Shown: piece by piece, positions 35,446 to 44,180 of the stretch
Numbering within the stretch: position 1 is the first letter of the stretch
Layout of the letters: every line of letters begins with the position of its first letter
From: Streptomyces malaysiensis subsp. samsunensis
GTDB taxonomy: Bacteria > Actinomycetota > Actinomycetes > Streptomycetales > Streptomycetaceae
Direction: 5' to 3'
Assembly (NCBI RefSeq): GCF_024519315.1
Contig: NZ_JANIIC010000037.1
Coordinates: forward strand, 1-64,000
DNA length: 64,000 nucleotides
Translations under genes and position numbers: made by a program
The notes under the pieces: model-generated
The model's database searches: none
What the model saw: the letters and a program-made list of their open reading frames with translations, nothing else
Told to the model about the DNA's origin: nothing

Positions 35446-36909
35446 ATGAACGACCAGATCCACAGCGGCGGCGACGAGCACGGGGAGCTTGGCGACGCCG
35501 AGTACGCGGAGTTCATGGAGCTCGCCGCGCAAGAGGGCTTCGACCTGTCGGACGTCGAGGGCGACCTGGCCGCGGCGGGGCACGGCCCGCTGCCGGTGCT
35601 GGCCGTCGTCGGCCGTCCCAACGTCGGCAAGTCCACCCTGGTGAACCGGATCCTGGGCCGCCGGGAGGCGGTCGTGGAGGACCGGCCGGGGGTCACCCGC
35701 GACCGGGTGACCTACGAGGCCGAATGGTCCGGCCGCCGCTTCAAGGTGGTCGACACCGGCGGCTGGGAGCAGGATGTGCTCGGGCTCGACGCGTCCGTGG
35801 CGGCCCAGGCCGAGTTCGCCATCGAGGCCGCTGACGCGGTGGTCTTCGTCGTGGACGCCACGGTGGGCGCCACCGACACCGACGAGGCCGTGGTCAAGCT
35901 GCTGCGCCGGGCCGGAAAGCCCGTGGTGCTGTGCGCCAACAAGGTCGACGGGCCCAGCGCCGAGGCCGACGCCGCGATGCTGTGGTCGCTCGGCCTCGGC
36001 GAGCCGTACCCGGTCTCCGCGCTGCACGGCCGCGGCACCGGCGACATGCTCGACGCGGTCCTGGAGGCGCTGCCCGAGGCCCCGGCCCAGACCTTCGGCG
36101 CGACGGTCGGCGGACCGCGCCGGATCGCCCTGGTCGGCCGTCCGAACGTGGGCAAGTCCTCGCTGCTCAACAAGGTCGCGGGCGAGGAGCGGGTGGTCGT
36201 CAACGAGTTGGCCGGCACCACCCGCGACCCGGTCGACGAGATGATCGAACTCGGCGGCGTCACCTGGAAGTTCGTCGACACCGCCGGTATCCGCCGCCGG
36301 GTCCACCTCCAGGAGGGCGCCGACTACTACGCCTCGCTGCGCACCGCGGCCGCCGTGGAGAAGGCGGAGGTCGCGGTCGTGCTGATCGACGCCAGTGAGT
36401 CCATCAGCGTCCAGGACCAGCGGATCATCTCGATGGCCGTCGAGGCCGGGCGCGCGCTCGTCATCGCCTACAACAAGTGGGACACCCTGGACGAGGAGCG
36501 CCGCTACTACCTTGAGCGCGAGATCGAGACGGAGCTGGTGCAGATCCAGTGGGCGCCGCGGGTCAATGTCTCGGCGCGCACCGGCCGCCATATGGAGAAG
36601 CTGGTCCCGGCGATCGAGACGGCGCTGGCCGGCTGGGAGACCCGGGTGCCGACCGGGCGGCTCAACTCCTTCCTCGGCGAGATCGTCGCCTCCCATCCGC
36701 ATCCGATCCGCGGCGGGAAGCAGCCGCGGATCCTCTTCGGGACGCAGGCCGGGACCCGGCCGCCGAGGTTCGTGCTCTTCGCCTCGGGCTTCCTGGAGGC
36801 GGGCTACCGCCGCTTCATCGAGCGGCGGCTGCGCGAGGAGTTCGGCTTCGAGGGCACACCGCTCCAGATCTCGGTGCGGGTGCGCGAGAAGCGCGGCCGC
36901 AAGAGGTAA
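35446..36909 (+). CDS. der: Ribosome-assembly GTPase Der (EngA)
   Basis: The 487-residue protein carries the two tandem GTPase domains unique to Der: first G1 GRPNVGKSTLVN with NKVD, second G1 GRPNVGKSSLLN with NKWD. A KH-like domain at the C-terminus ends in VRVREKRGRKR. Der acts late in 50S subunit assembly. The first 45 residues form an acidic extension common in actinobacteria. GAGGA lies before the ATG. It closes the cmk-plsC-der group. Confidence 0.96.
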   Translation: MNDQIHSGGDEHGELGDAEYAEFMELAAQEGFDLSDVEGDLAAAGHGPLPVLAVVGRPNVGKSTLVNRILGRREAVVEDRPGVTRDRVTYEAEWSGRRFKVVDTGGWEQDVLGLDASVAAQAEFAIEAADAVVFVVDATVGATDTDEAVVKLLRRAGKPVVLCANKVDGPSAEADAAMLWSLGLGEPYPVSALHGRGTGDMLDAVLEALPEAPAQTFGATVGGPRRIALVGRPNVGKSSLLNKVAGEERVVVNELAGTTRDPVDEMIELGGVTWKFVDTAGIRRRVHLQEGADYYASLRTAAAVEKAEVAVVLIDASESISVQDQRIISMAVEAGRALVIAYNKWDTLDEERRYYLEREIETELVQIQWAPRVNVSARTGRHMEKLVPAIETALAGWETRVPTGRLNSFLGEIVASHPHPIRGGKQPRILFGTQAGTRPPRFVLFASGFLEAGYRRFIERRLREEFGFEGTPLQISVRVREKRGRKR

Positions 36910-37017
36910 CGGCGGCCGCGCCGGGAGGGTTCACGCCGGCCGGGCCCGGACTCACCGTCCGGAGGGGGCCGGCGGCGGGTCGGTTCCGGCCCGCCGGACG
37001 CGCGGGGCGACACCACG

Positions 37018-37488
37018 TCAGTACGTGTGGCCCCGCTCCTCGCCCCGGCCGGGCGGCAGGGCGGGGACATAGCCGCGGTAGTACAGCTCGTCGGTGTGCC
37101 AGGACCCGCTGTGGCCGTCCGGGCGGCCCTGGCCGCCGCTGATCAGGCCCCGGGGCTGGCCGATGGCGGCGAACGCCACGAACTCCATGTTCTCCTCGTC
37201 CGAGCGGTCACCGGGCAGCGCCCGGAACAGCCTGCGGTACTCCGCGTACAACGCGTCGTAGATCGGCGTGGCGGAGTGGCGCCAGGGATCGTGCGCTGCC
37301 TCCAGCGCGGGGCGCATGGCCGGAATGCAGCCGTATGAGGGGGAACGGTAGGAGAGGTCGTATGCGTGCACGTATGTGCCAACGACCCGGCCGCCCGTCG
37401 GATGCGGCATCGGTGGCGAATGGGCTGCCCACCAGGGGTCGGTGAGGTCCGGAGGAAGCTCCGGGACGGCGGGGGCCATGGCGGTCAT
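37018..37488 (-). CDS. Conserved hypothetical protein, Trp/Tyr-rich
   Basis: The 156-residue product begins MTAMAPAVPELPPDLTDPWW and is rich in Tyr, Trp, Pro and His, with segments YDLSYRSPSYGCIPAM and WRHSATPIYDALYAEYRRLFRALPG. I do not recognise a fold. The ATG overlaps the stop of the upstream gene (ATGA), so it is made with that protein and probably acts with it. No signal peptide or membrane segment is seen. Confidence 0.7.
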   Translation of the reverse strand: MTAMAPAVPELPPDLTDPWWAAHSPPMPHPTGGRVVGTYVHAYDLSYRSPSYGCIPAMRPALEAAHDPWRHSATPIYDALYAEYRRLFRALPGDRSDEENMEFVAFAAIGQPRGLISGGQGRPDGHSGSWHTDELYYRGYVPALPPGRGEERGHTY

Positions 37489-38474
37489 GTGCCCGCGAGC
37501 GGCATCGACGCGCCGACCAGGGCGCCGCGCGCGGCGGCCCGGTCCAGCGCCGCGCGCAGCTGGTCCTCGCGCGGCTGGGTGCCGATCGTGCCCGCGGCCG
37601 CCGCGTAGATCAGCACCCGCTGGGAGCGGCCGAGGGCGCTCCGCCAGCCCTCGCTGAGCGGCATCGGGCTGTGCGCCTGCCACCAGGCCACCGGGCGGCC
37701 GCCACCGGGTCCCGGCATCAGCACCGCGTGCAGCCGCCCCATGGCCAGCAGCACCGACCAGCCGGGGTTGGGCGCGGGCGGCCGGCCCAGATCGACCACC
37801 GGGGCGAACCCCTGCTCGCTGAGGAGCTGGAGGAATTCATCGCCGTGCCCGGCCGAACCGGGGCGGATGATCGGCGCGGTCGGCTCCACCACCAGCGCCG
37901 GGCACGCCTCCTGACCCACCAGCACCACCCCGCTGGTCACCCCGAGCACCGCCTGCTGGGCCGCCGGTGCGTGGCCGGACGGCACGGAGGTGTGCGAGGC
38001 GACGCCGGGCGATGCGGGCGCCACGGGCGATGGGGCCAGGACGGGGGAGGGGGCCGACCCGGTCGGTGCGGCCGGGCCGGGGAAGTGGGACACCGCGGCA
38101 TGCGGCATGGAGTCGTAGGGCGCGGAGGCGTGCGGTACGGACGGCACCGACGCCGTGGACGGTGCGTGCGGCGCCTCGGCGGCCGACGGCGCGCTGTCCT
38201 CACCCGTGATGGACCGCACCGCACCGCGCAACTCGTCTTCCGAGACCGGGACGACCTGGGAGGGCACACAGGTGGCGTGCGCGAAGGCCAGCACCGCCGT
38301 CTCCTGCCCCACGAAGAGCACGGTGCTGGTCCGCTCCTGCTCGGTGTTGCCGGGGGTGCGGCAGGACGTGCAGTCGTAAGCGCCCGGGGCGTTGTCCCCG
38401 GCGAGCAGCCGGTCGGCTTCTTCGTCGCCGATCTCGGCACGTACGTCATCGCTGACGTCGAGCATGCGCGGCAC
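37485..38474 (-). CDS. Conserved hypothetical protein with CxxC N-terminal region
   Basis: The 329-residue product has an N-terminal part with YDCTSCRTPGN and, 45 residues later, HATC, which could bind a metal. A central Pro/Ser/Ala-rich linker (about residues 105-190) follows. A C-terminal domain (PAPNPGWSVLLAMGRLHAVLMPGPGGG; WWQAHSPMPLSEGWRSALG) completes it. No function is known to me. The GTG is chosen because GAGGAG is seven bases upstream; the open frame runs 66 bases further. It is coupled to the next hypothetical gene. Confidence 0.72.
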   Translation of the reverse strand: MPRMLDVSDDVRAEIGDEEADRLLAGDNAPGAYDCTSCRTPGNTEQERTSTVLFVGQETAVLAFAHATCVPSQVVPVSEDELRGAVRSITGEDSAPSAAEAPHAPSTASVPSVPHASAPYDSMPHAAVSHFPGPAAPTGSAPSPVLAPSPVAPASPGVASHTSVPSGHAPAAQQAVLGVTSGVVLVGQEACPALVVEPTAPIIRPGSAGHGDEFLQLLSEQGFAPVVDLGRPPAPNPGWSVLLAMGRLHAVLMPGPGGGRPVAWWQAHSPMPLSEGWRSALGRSQRVLIYAAAAGTIGTQPREDQLRAALDRAAARGALVGASMPLAGT

Positions 38475-38677
38475 GGGTGGCTCCTCGGTCTCGGTGGGCG
38501 AGCCGGGCGGTCCCCGGCTCATACGTAGACAACGGGCCATGCGGGGCGGGGGTCACGCGCCCCCGGCCGCCCCGGGGTCTGATGCGCGGTCGGGCCGGAA
38601 AGTTCCCCCGACTCCCTACCGATTTCACATCTGTTGGAGCACAAGAAGGTGATGAAACCCAACCCTGTGCCACTTTT

Positions 38678-38692
38678 CGGTGTCTTACACCG
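38678..38692 (+). promoter_or_regulatory. Inverted repeat CGGTGT-CTT-ACACCG
   Basis: A perfect inverted repeat with 6-bp arms lies about 55 bases before the GT4 start. It may be a regulator-binding site. A similar GGTGT-GG-ACACC repeat sits in a promoter at 56721. No regulator can be named. Confidence 0.35.
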
Positions 38693-38745
38693 TGGTAGGC
38701 GGACGACACACTCGTCTGCGGGGAAGCAGTGGGATACGGGGCCGG

Positions 38746-39984
38746 ATGCACATCTCTTTCCTTATTCACAACGCGTACGGGATCGGCGGGACGATCCGGA
38801 CCACGTACAACCTGGCCCGCACCCTGGGGGAGCAGCACGATGTCGAGATCGTGTCGGTCTTCCGCCACCGCGACCAGCCGATCTTCGACCCCGGCCCGCA
38901 GGTGCGGCTCAGCCATCTCGTGGACCTCCGCAGGAACAGCCCGTCCTACGACGGCGCCGACCCGGACCACAGCCGCCCGGCGAAGGTCTTCCCCGCGACC
39001 GAGGGCCGCTACAAGCAGTACAGCGCCCTGACCGACCGCCGTATCGCCGACCATCTCCGCCGGCTGGAGGCCGATATCGTTGTCGGAACCCGCCCCGGGC
39101 TCAATGTCCACATCGCCCGGGAGGCCCGCCGGGGTCCGGTACGGGTCGGCCAGGAGCATCTGACGCTCAGCACCCACTCCAAGGGGCTGAAGCGGGCCCT
39201 GCGCGCCGTCTACCCCCGGCTGGACGCGGTGACCACCGTGACCGAGGCCGACGCCCGTACCTACCGCGACCAGATGCGGCTGCCCGGCGTACGGGTCGAG
39301 GCGGTCCCCAACAGCGTGCCCGCATCCGGTCTCGAACCCGCCGACGGCACCGGGAAATGGGTGGTCGCGGCCGGCCGGCTGGCCCCGGTCAAACGTTACG
39401 ACCTGCTGATACGCGCCTTCGCGAAGGTCAGCGCGGCCCGCCCCGACTGGCGGCTGCGGATCTACGGCGGCGGGGCCCAGCACGCCAAGCTGCGCGCCCT
39501 CATCGATCAGCTGGGCCTCTACAACCACGTCTTCCTGATGGGCCCGGCCAATCCGCTCGACCCCGAGTGGGCCAAGGGCTCCATCGCCGCCGTCACCTCC
39601 AGCCTGGAGTCCTTCGGCATGACCATCGTGGAGGCGATGCGCTGCGGCCTCCCCGTGGTGTCCACCGACTGCCCGCACGGACCCGCGGAGATCATCGACA
39701 ACGGGGTGGACGGCCGTCTCGTGCCCACCGGCGACACCGACGCCATCGCCGCCGCGCTGCTCGACCTCATCAACGACGACGAGCTGCGCCAGCAGATGGG
39801 GCAGGCGGCGCTGAAGGATTCGGCCCGCTTCGACCCCTCCCGGGTGGCCGGGCGTTACGAGACGCTCTTCTCCGGTCTGATCGCCCGCAGCGGACTGCGA
39901 GGCTCCCTGCACCGCGCCCGCGGCTCCCTGGTCAGCGGCGCGTTCGCCACCAAGGACTCTCTGCGGAAGGTGCGTGTCGCATGA
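38746..39984 (+). CDS. Glycosyltransferase family 4
   Basis: The 412-residue enzyme is a GT-B glycosyltransferase. The N-terminal MHISFLIHNAYGIGGTIRTTYNLARTL is the acceptor-side glycine-rich motif. The donor side has VVAAGRLAPVKRYDLLIRAFAKV, YGGGAQHAKLRALID and the EX7E motif in SLESFGMTIVEAMRCGLPVV. Its closest recalled relatives work on cell-wall glycopolymers, but this is inference. The ATG follows a weak GGGG site. It overlaps the next gene by ATGA. Confidence 0.85.
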   Translation: MHISFLIHNAYGIGGTIRTTYNLARTLGEQHDVEIVSVFRHRDQPIFDPGPQVRLSHLVDLRRNSPSYDGADPDHSRPAKVFPATEGRYKQYSALTDRRIADHLRRLEADIVVGTRPGLNVHIAREARRGPVRVGQEHLTLSTHSKGLKRALRAVYPRLDAVTTVTEADARTYRDQMRLPGVRVEAVPNSVPASGLEPADGTGKWVVAAGRLAPVKRYDLLIRAFAKVSAARPDWRLRIYGGGAQHAKLRALIDQLGLYNHVFLMGPANPLDPEWAKGSIAAVTSSLESFGMTIVEAMRCGLPVVSTDCPHGPAEIIDNGVDGRLVPTGDTDAIAAALLDLINDDELRQQMGQAALKDSARFDPSRVAGRYETLFSGLIARSGLRGSLHRARGSLVSGAFATKDSLRKVRVA

Positions 39985-40886
39985 GTGCAACGGCCCAGGC
40001 AGCGCAGCACGTCGAGGAGGACGGAATGAGTGAGGCCGCCGAGGTCGCCCCCGCCCGCGCCGACTGCGTGGCGGACTCCGCCGGTGGGCTCACCTTCCAT
40101 ATCGCCGACTGGGCCCGGCCGGGGCCGGGCAGCTACGACGACTGGAGCGGTGCGCTGGTGCTGCGCCGCCGGGGCGCGGCGGACGCCCCCGACGGGGAGG
40201 TGCGGCTGCCGCTGGGCCCCACCGCGGACGGCCGGCTCCAGGCCGCCCTGCCCAGCAACGTCGCCCTGCCCGAGGGCCGCTGGGACGTCCATGTGGCCTA
40301 CCGGGACGCCGAGCCTCAGCGGCTCGCCCCGGGCCTGAACGATCTGCGCTCGCTCGTCGACCGCCGCCCGGGGCCGAGCACCTCCCCGCTGTCCGTCCGC
40401 ATTCCCTACGCCACCAAACACGGCAATCTCTCGCTGCGCAGCTGGCGGCGGGCGCCGCACGCCGAGGCCGGGGAGATCCGGCTGGAGGACGACACGATGG
40501 CCGTGCGGGGGCGGCTCTACCGCGTGGCGTACCCGTCCGAGTGGCTGGCCGAGGCGGTTATCGAGGCCCGCTGCCGCAGGGGCGACGCCCCGGTGCGTAC
40601 GGCAGCGCTGGAGGTGGACGGCTCGGACTTCTCCTTCGAGCTCCCCTTCGCCGAGCTCGCGCGGAGCTGGGACGGCGGCGCGGACGCCTGGGACCTGTGG
40701 CTGCGCCCGGCGGACGAGGCCATGCCCCCGGCGCGGCTGGCCCGGATCCTGGACGATGTGGCGGACAAGAAGGAGATCTTCACCTATCCGCCGCGCACGG
40801 TGGCCGGTCCGCACGGGGAGGCACAGGCCCGGCCGTACTACACCCGGGACAACGACCTGGCGGTCCGGATCGAGGCGCCCGCCTGA
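39981..40886 (+). CDS. Two-domain protein coupled to a glycosyltransferase
   Basis: The 301-residue product looks like two related beta-rich domains. The first has SYDDWSGALVLRRRG and GRWDVHVAYRDAEPQRLAPGL. The second has DTMAVRGRLYRV and AWDLWLRPADEAMPPARLARILDDVADKKEIFTYP. The repeated pattern of a strand-rich block followed by W-D-hydrophobic and R-L-A suggests an internal duplication. I recall similar segments attached to teichoic-acid-type transferases, hence a guess of cell-wall polymer binding. The first ATG overlaps the GT4 stop; a second ATG 45 bases later has a better GAGGAGG site and may be the true start. Confidence 0.6.
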   Translation: MSATAQAAQHVEEDGMSEAAEVAPARADCVADSAGGLTFHIADWARPGPGSYDDWSGALVLRRRGAADAPDGEVRLPLGPTADGRLQAALPSNVALPEGRWDVHVAYRDAEPQRLAPGLNDLRSLVDRRPGPSTSPLSVRIPYATKHGNLSLRSWRRAPHAEAGEIRLEDDTMAVRGRLYRVAYPSEWLAEAVIEARCRRGDAPVRTAALEVDGSDFSFELPFAELARSWDGGADAWDLWLRPADEAMPPARLARILDDVADKKEIFTYPPRTVAGPHGEAQARPYYTRDNDLAVRIEAPA

Positions 40887-40986
40887 TCCCAGGAGAGTCC
40901 GGGCTGGGGGATCCCAGGATCTCGGGCGGGCCCCGGGAGGGGGTTGAGGACGAAGGCTGTCCTCGACCGGTGGCAGACTCGGCCGC

Positions 40987-41946
40987 ATGCTGGAGACCTC
41001 GGCCCGACTGCTCCGCCTGCTCTCCCTGTTGCAGGCCCACCGCGAATGGTCCGGCGCGGATCTCGCCGACCGGCTCGGGGTCACCCCGCGCACCGTGCGC
41101 CGCGATGTCGACCGGCTGCGCGAGCTCGGCTACCCGGTGCACTCCACACCGGGCACCGGCGGTGGCTATCAGCTGGGCGCGGGCGCCCAACTGCCGCCGC
41201 TGCTGCTCGACGACGAGGAGGCGGTGGCGGTCGCGGTGCGGCTGCGCCAGGCCGCGGGCGGCGGGGTCGAGGGCATCGAGGAGACCTCGGTACGGGCCCT
41301 GGCCAAGCTGGAGCAGGTGCTGCCGGACCGGCTGCGCCGCCGGGTGGGCGCGCTGACCGCCTTCACCGTGCCGCTGTCCGGCTGGAGCCCCGGCCCCGGG
41401 GCGGACCCCGGGGTGCTGACCGAGCTGGCCGCCGCCTGCCGGGACTGCCATCGGCTGCGCTTCGAGTACCGCGACCACGGCGGTGCGGTCACCCGCCGCA
41501 CCGCCGAACCGCACCGGCTGGTCGCCGCGCAGCGCCGCTGGTACCTCGTCGCCTGGGACGTCGACCGCGCCGACTGGCGTACGTACCGGGCCGACCGGAT
41601 CACCCCGACCCCGCCGCACGGCCCCCGCTTCACCCCGCGCCGCCCGCCCGCCGACGACATCGCCGCCTATGTGGCCCGGGGCATCACCACCACCGTCTAC
41701 GCCCAGCGGGCCACCGTGCTGCTGCGGGTGCCCGCCGAGCGGGCGGCCGAGCGGTTCCCGCCCTCGGTGGGGGTGCTGGAGGCCGTCGACGAGCACAGCT
41801 GTCTGCTGCGCACCGGCGCCCACGGCCCCGATGTGCTGGTGCTCCATATCGTGCTGAGCGGCTTCGACTTCGAGGTGCGCGAGCCGGTGGAGCTGAACGA
41901 CCGCATCCGGGAGATCAGGGACCGCCTGGACCGGGCCCTGGGCTGA
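40987..41946 (+). CDS. WYL domain transcriptional regulator
   Basis: The 319-residue protein has an N-terminal HTH_11/DeoR-like winged helix (LLSLLQAHREWSGADLADRLGVTPRTVRRDVDRLRELGYPV) and a WYL domain (RFEYRDHGGAVTRRTAEPHRLVAAQRRWYLVAWDVDRADWRTYRADRI). WYL domains sense small nucleic-acid-like or other ligands and control stress or catabolic genes. It is not clear what it regulates here. Its 3' end overlaps that of the convergent ctaD gene by 32 bp, which is unusual. Confidence 0.9.
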   Translation: MLETSARLLRLLSLLQAHREWSGADLADRLGVTPRTVRRDVDRLRELGYPVHSTPGTGGGYQLGAGAQLPPLLLDDEEAVAVAVRLRQAAGGGVEGIEETSVRALAKLEQVLPDRLRRRVGALTAFTVPLSGWSPGPGADPGVLTELAAACRDCHRLRFEYRDHGGAVTRRTAEPHRLVAAQRRWYLVAWDVDRADWRTYRADRITPTPPHGPRFTPRRPPADDIAAYVARGITTTVYAQRATVLLRVPAERAAERFPPSVGVLEAVDEHSCLLRTGAHGPDVLVLHIVLSGFDFEVREPVELNDRIREIRDRLDRALG

Positions 41947-43624
41947 GCGGGCCCGGCGGCCCGAGCCGCTGGTCCCTCTGCCGCTCCAGGCGCGCCACCT
42001 CGGGGTGGTTCAGATCGAAGGCGGGCGATTCGGAGCGGATCCGGGGGAGCGCGGTGAAGTTCTGCCGGGGCGGCGGACAGGAGGTCACCCACTCCAGTGA
42101 GCGGCCGAACCCCCAGGGGTCGTCGACCTCCACCTTCTTCCCGTACCTGGCCGTCTTCCAGACGTTGTAGAGGAACGGCAGGGTCGACAGGCCCAGCAGG
42201 AAGGCGCCGATCGTGGAGACGGTGTTGAGCGCGGTGAAGCCGTCCGCCGCCAGATAGTCGGCGTAGCGGCGCGGCATCCCCTCCACCCCCAGCCAGTGCT
42301 GCACCAGGAAGGTGGTGTGGAAGCCGGTGAACAGCGTCCAGAAGTGGATCCGGGCCAGCCGCTCGTCCAGCAGCTTCCCGGTGAACTTCGGCCACCAGAA
42401 GTAGAACCCCGCGAACATCGCGAAGACGACCGTGCCGAAGACCACGTAGTGGAAGTGGGCCACGACGAAGTAGGTGTCCGTGACATGGAAGTCCATCGGC
42501 GGTGAGGCCAGGATGACGCCGGTGAGCCCGCCGAAGAGGAAGCTCACCAGGAAGCCGACCGCCCACAGCATCGGCGCCTCCAGGGACACCGAGCCGCCCA
42601 GCATGGTGCCGATCCAGTTGAAGAACTTCACCCCGGTCGGCACCGCGATCAGAAACGACGTCAGGGAGAAGAAGGGCAGCAGAACCGCTCCGGTGGCGAA
42701 CATGTGATGGGCCCAGACCACCATCGACAGTCCGGTGATGGCCATGGTCGCGCCGATCAGCGTCACATAGCCGAAGATCGGCTTGCGTGAGAAGACCGGG
42801 ATGATCTCGGTGACGATGCCGAAGAACGGCAGCGCGATGATGTAGACCTCGGGATGGCCGAAGAACCAGAAGAGGTGCTGCCACAGCAGCGGGCCGCCGT
42901 ACCGGGCGTCGAAGACCACCGCCCCGAACCGCCGGTCCGCCTCCAGCGCCAGCAGCGCCGCCGCCAGCACCGGGAACGCCATCAGGATCATGATCGAGGT
43001 GAAGAGGGTGTTCCAGGTGAAGATCGGCATCCGGAACATCGTCATGCCCGGCGCGCGCATCGCCATGATGGTGGTCAGGAAGTTCACCGCGCCCAGGATC
43101 GTCCCGAAGCCCGCCAGCGCCAGCCCCATGATCCACAGATCGGCGCCGATACCGGGGGAGCGGATCGCGCTGTTGAGCGGCGCGTAGGCGGTCCAGCCGA
43201 AGTCCGCGGTGCCCCCGGGCACCATCAGACCGGCCAGCACCATCAGCCCGCCGAACAGATACAGCCAGTACGACAGCATGTTGAGGCGCGGGAAGGCCAC
43301 ATCGGGCGCGCCGATCTGGAGCGGCATGATCTCGTTGGCGAACCCCGCGAAGGCCGGGGTCGCGAACAGCAGCAGCATGATCGTGCCATGCAGGGTGAAC
43401 GCCTGGTTGAACTCCTCCTGCGAGACGATCTGGAGGCCCGGACGTGCCAGCTCGGCGCGCATCACCATCGCCAGCACACCGCCGACCAGGAAGAAGCCGA
43501 ACGACGAGATCAGATACAGATGCCCGATCTTCTTGTGGTCGGTGGTGGTGAGCCAGTCCGTGAGCACACTGCCCTGTCGTGTCACCGGTGCCGGACCGGC
43601 GGCCCGCGCGGTGCCTGTCGCCAT
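41915..43624 (-). CDS. ctaD: Cytochrome c oxidase subunit I (orphan copy)
   Basis: The 569-residue protein is an aa3-type oxidase subunit I with about 12 membrane helices. Key residues are visible: heme His in FTLHGTIM, the CuB His-Tyr pair in GHPEVYI, the double His in VWAHHMFATG and the C-terminal heme ligands in VVAHFHYVVFG. The ATG has GGAGGAG nearby; the frame is open 145 codons further up, over gvpK, but that is a shadow. No subunit II, III or qcr genes lie near, so it is probably an alternative copy. It starts 77 bp after gvpK on the same strand and may be transcribed with the gas vesicle genes. Confidence 0.93.
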   Translation of the reverse strand: MATGTARAAGPAPVTRQGSVLTDWLTTTDHKKIGHLYLISSFGFFLVGGVLAMVMRAELARPGLQIVSQEEFNQAFTLHGTIMLLLFATPAFAGFANEIMPLQIGAPDVAFPRLNMLSYWLYLFGGLMVLAGLMVPGGTADFGWTAYAPLNSAIRSPGIGADLWIMGLALAGFGTILGAVNFLTTIMAMRAPGMTMFRMPIFTWNTLFTSIMILMAFPVLAAALLALEADRRFGAVVFDARYGGPLLWQHLFWFFGHPEVYIIALPFFGIVTEIIPVFSRKPIFGYVTLIGATMAITGLSMVVWAHHMFATGAVLLPFFSLTSFLIAVPTGVKFFNWIGTMLGGSVSLEAPMLWAVGFLVSFLFGGLTGVILASPPMDFHVTDTYFVVAHFHYVVFGTVVFAMFAGFYFWWPKFTGKLLDERLARIHFWTLFTGFHTTFLVQHWLGVEGMPRRYADYLAADGFTALNTVSTIGAFLLGLSTLPFLYNVWKTARYGKKVEVDDPWGFGRSLEWVTSCPPPRQNFTALPRIRSESPAFDLNHPEVARLERQRDQRLGPPGPLSPGPGPGGP

Positions 43625-43701
43625 CGGGACTCCTCCGTGTCTGGGCAGATATCGCCATGATCGCCCGATGGATGCCGCGATCGGCGGAGCGGCCCTGAGC
43701 G

Positions 43702-43980
43702 TCACTCCCTCGGGGGCAGCAGCGGACCGAGTGGCCCAAGGTCCAGATTGAGATCCGAGGGCGCGATGCCGTAGCGCTCGCAGAGCGTGCCCATCCGGTC
43801 CTCCAGCAGCATCAGCGTCAGCCCGATCCGCTCCTCCTGGTCCTCCGTCAGATCGCCCTGGTCCACCCGGCGCAGCGCCTGCCGCTCCATGAGCTGGCGC
43901 AGCAGCTCCACGACGGTCAGCACCAGCTTCATCAGATCGCGTTCGACGGTGTCCTGGTCCAGCTCCAGCTCGCGGCTCAC
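43702..43980 (-). CDS. gvpK: Gas vesicle protein GvpK
   Basis: The 92-residue protein matches GvpK: ERDLMKLVLTVVELLRQLMERQALRRVDQGDLTEDQEERIGLTLMLLEDRM. It is needed for gas vesicle assembly in other species, though its exact role is unclear. The GTG start overlaps the gvpS stop, with GGGAGGA upstream. It is the last gvp gene of the cluster before ctaD. Confidence 0.92.
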   Translation of the reverse strand: MSRELELDQDTVERDLMKLVLTVVELLRQLMERQALRRVDQGDLTEDQEERIGLTLMLLEDRMGTLCERYGIAPSDLNLDLGPLGPLLPPRE

Positions 43981-44180
43981 GGTTCCTCCCAGGGGGACGG
44001 CACATTGGCGTTGACCGAGCTGATGAGCGCGCGCAGATCGATACGGACCAGATCGACATCGGCGATCCGCAGGGTCAGATCACCCGTGATCACCACGCCG
44101 CCCGCGAGCAGCCGGTCCAGCAGGTCCACCAGGGCGATTTGCTGATGGGCCAAAGGGGCGTCCGGGAGCGCCGCAGTCAT
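43977..44180 (-). CDS. gvpS: Gas vesicle structural-family protein GvpS
   Basis: The 67-residue protein is a GvpA/J-like paralogue: IALVDLLDRLLAGGVVITGDLTLRIADVDLVRIDLRALISSV has the helix-strand-strand-helix pattern of gas vesicle shell proteins. GvpS-type proteins are thought to be minor components at the tips or nucleation sites. It overlaps both neighbours by four bases. Confidence 0.9.
   Translation of the reverse strand: MTAALPDAPLAHQQIALVDLLDRLLAGGVVITGDLTLRIADVDLVRIDLRALISSVNANVPSPWEEP

Noticed and set aside
43625..44059. N-terminal extension of CtaD by 145 residues
   Set aside because: The extension lies over gvpK and gvpS, has no homology to oxidase subunits, and the ATG at 43624 has a strong ribosome binding site.
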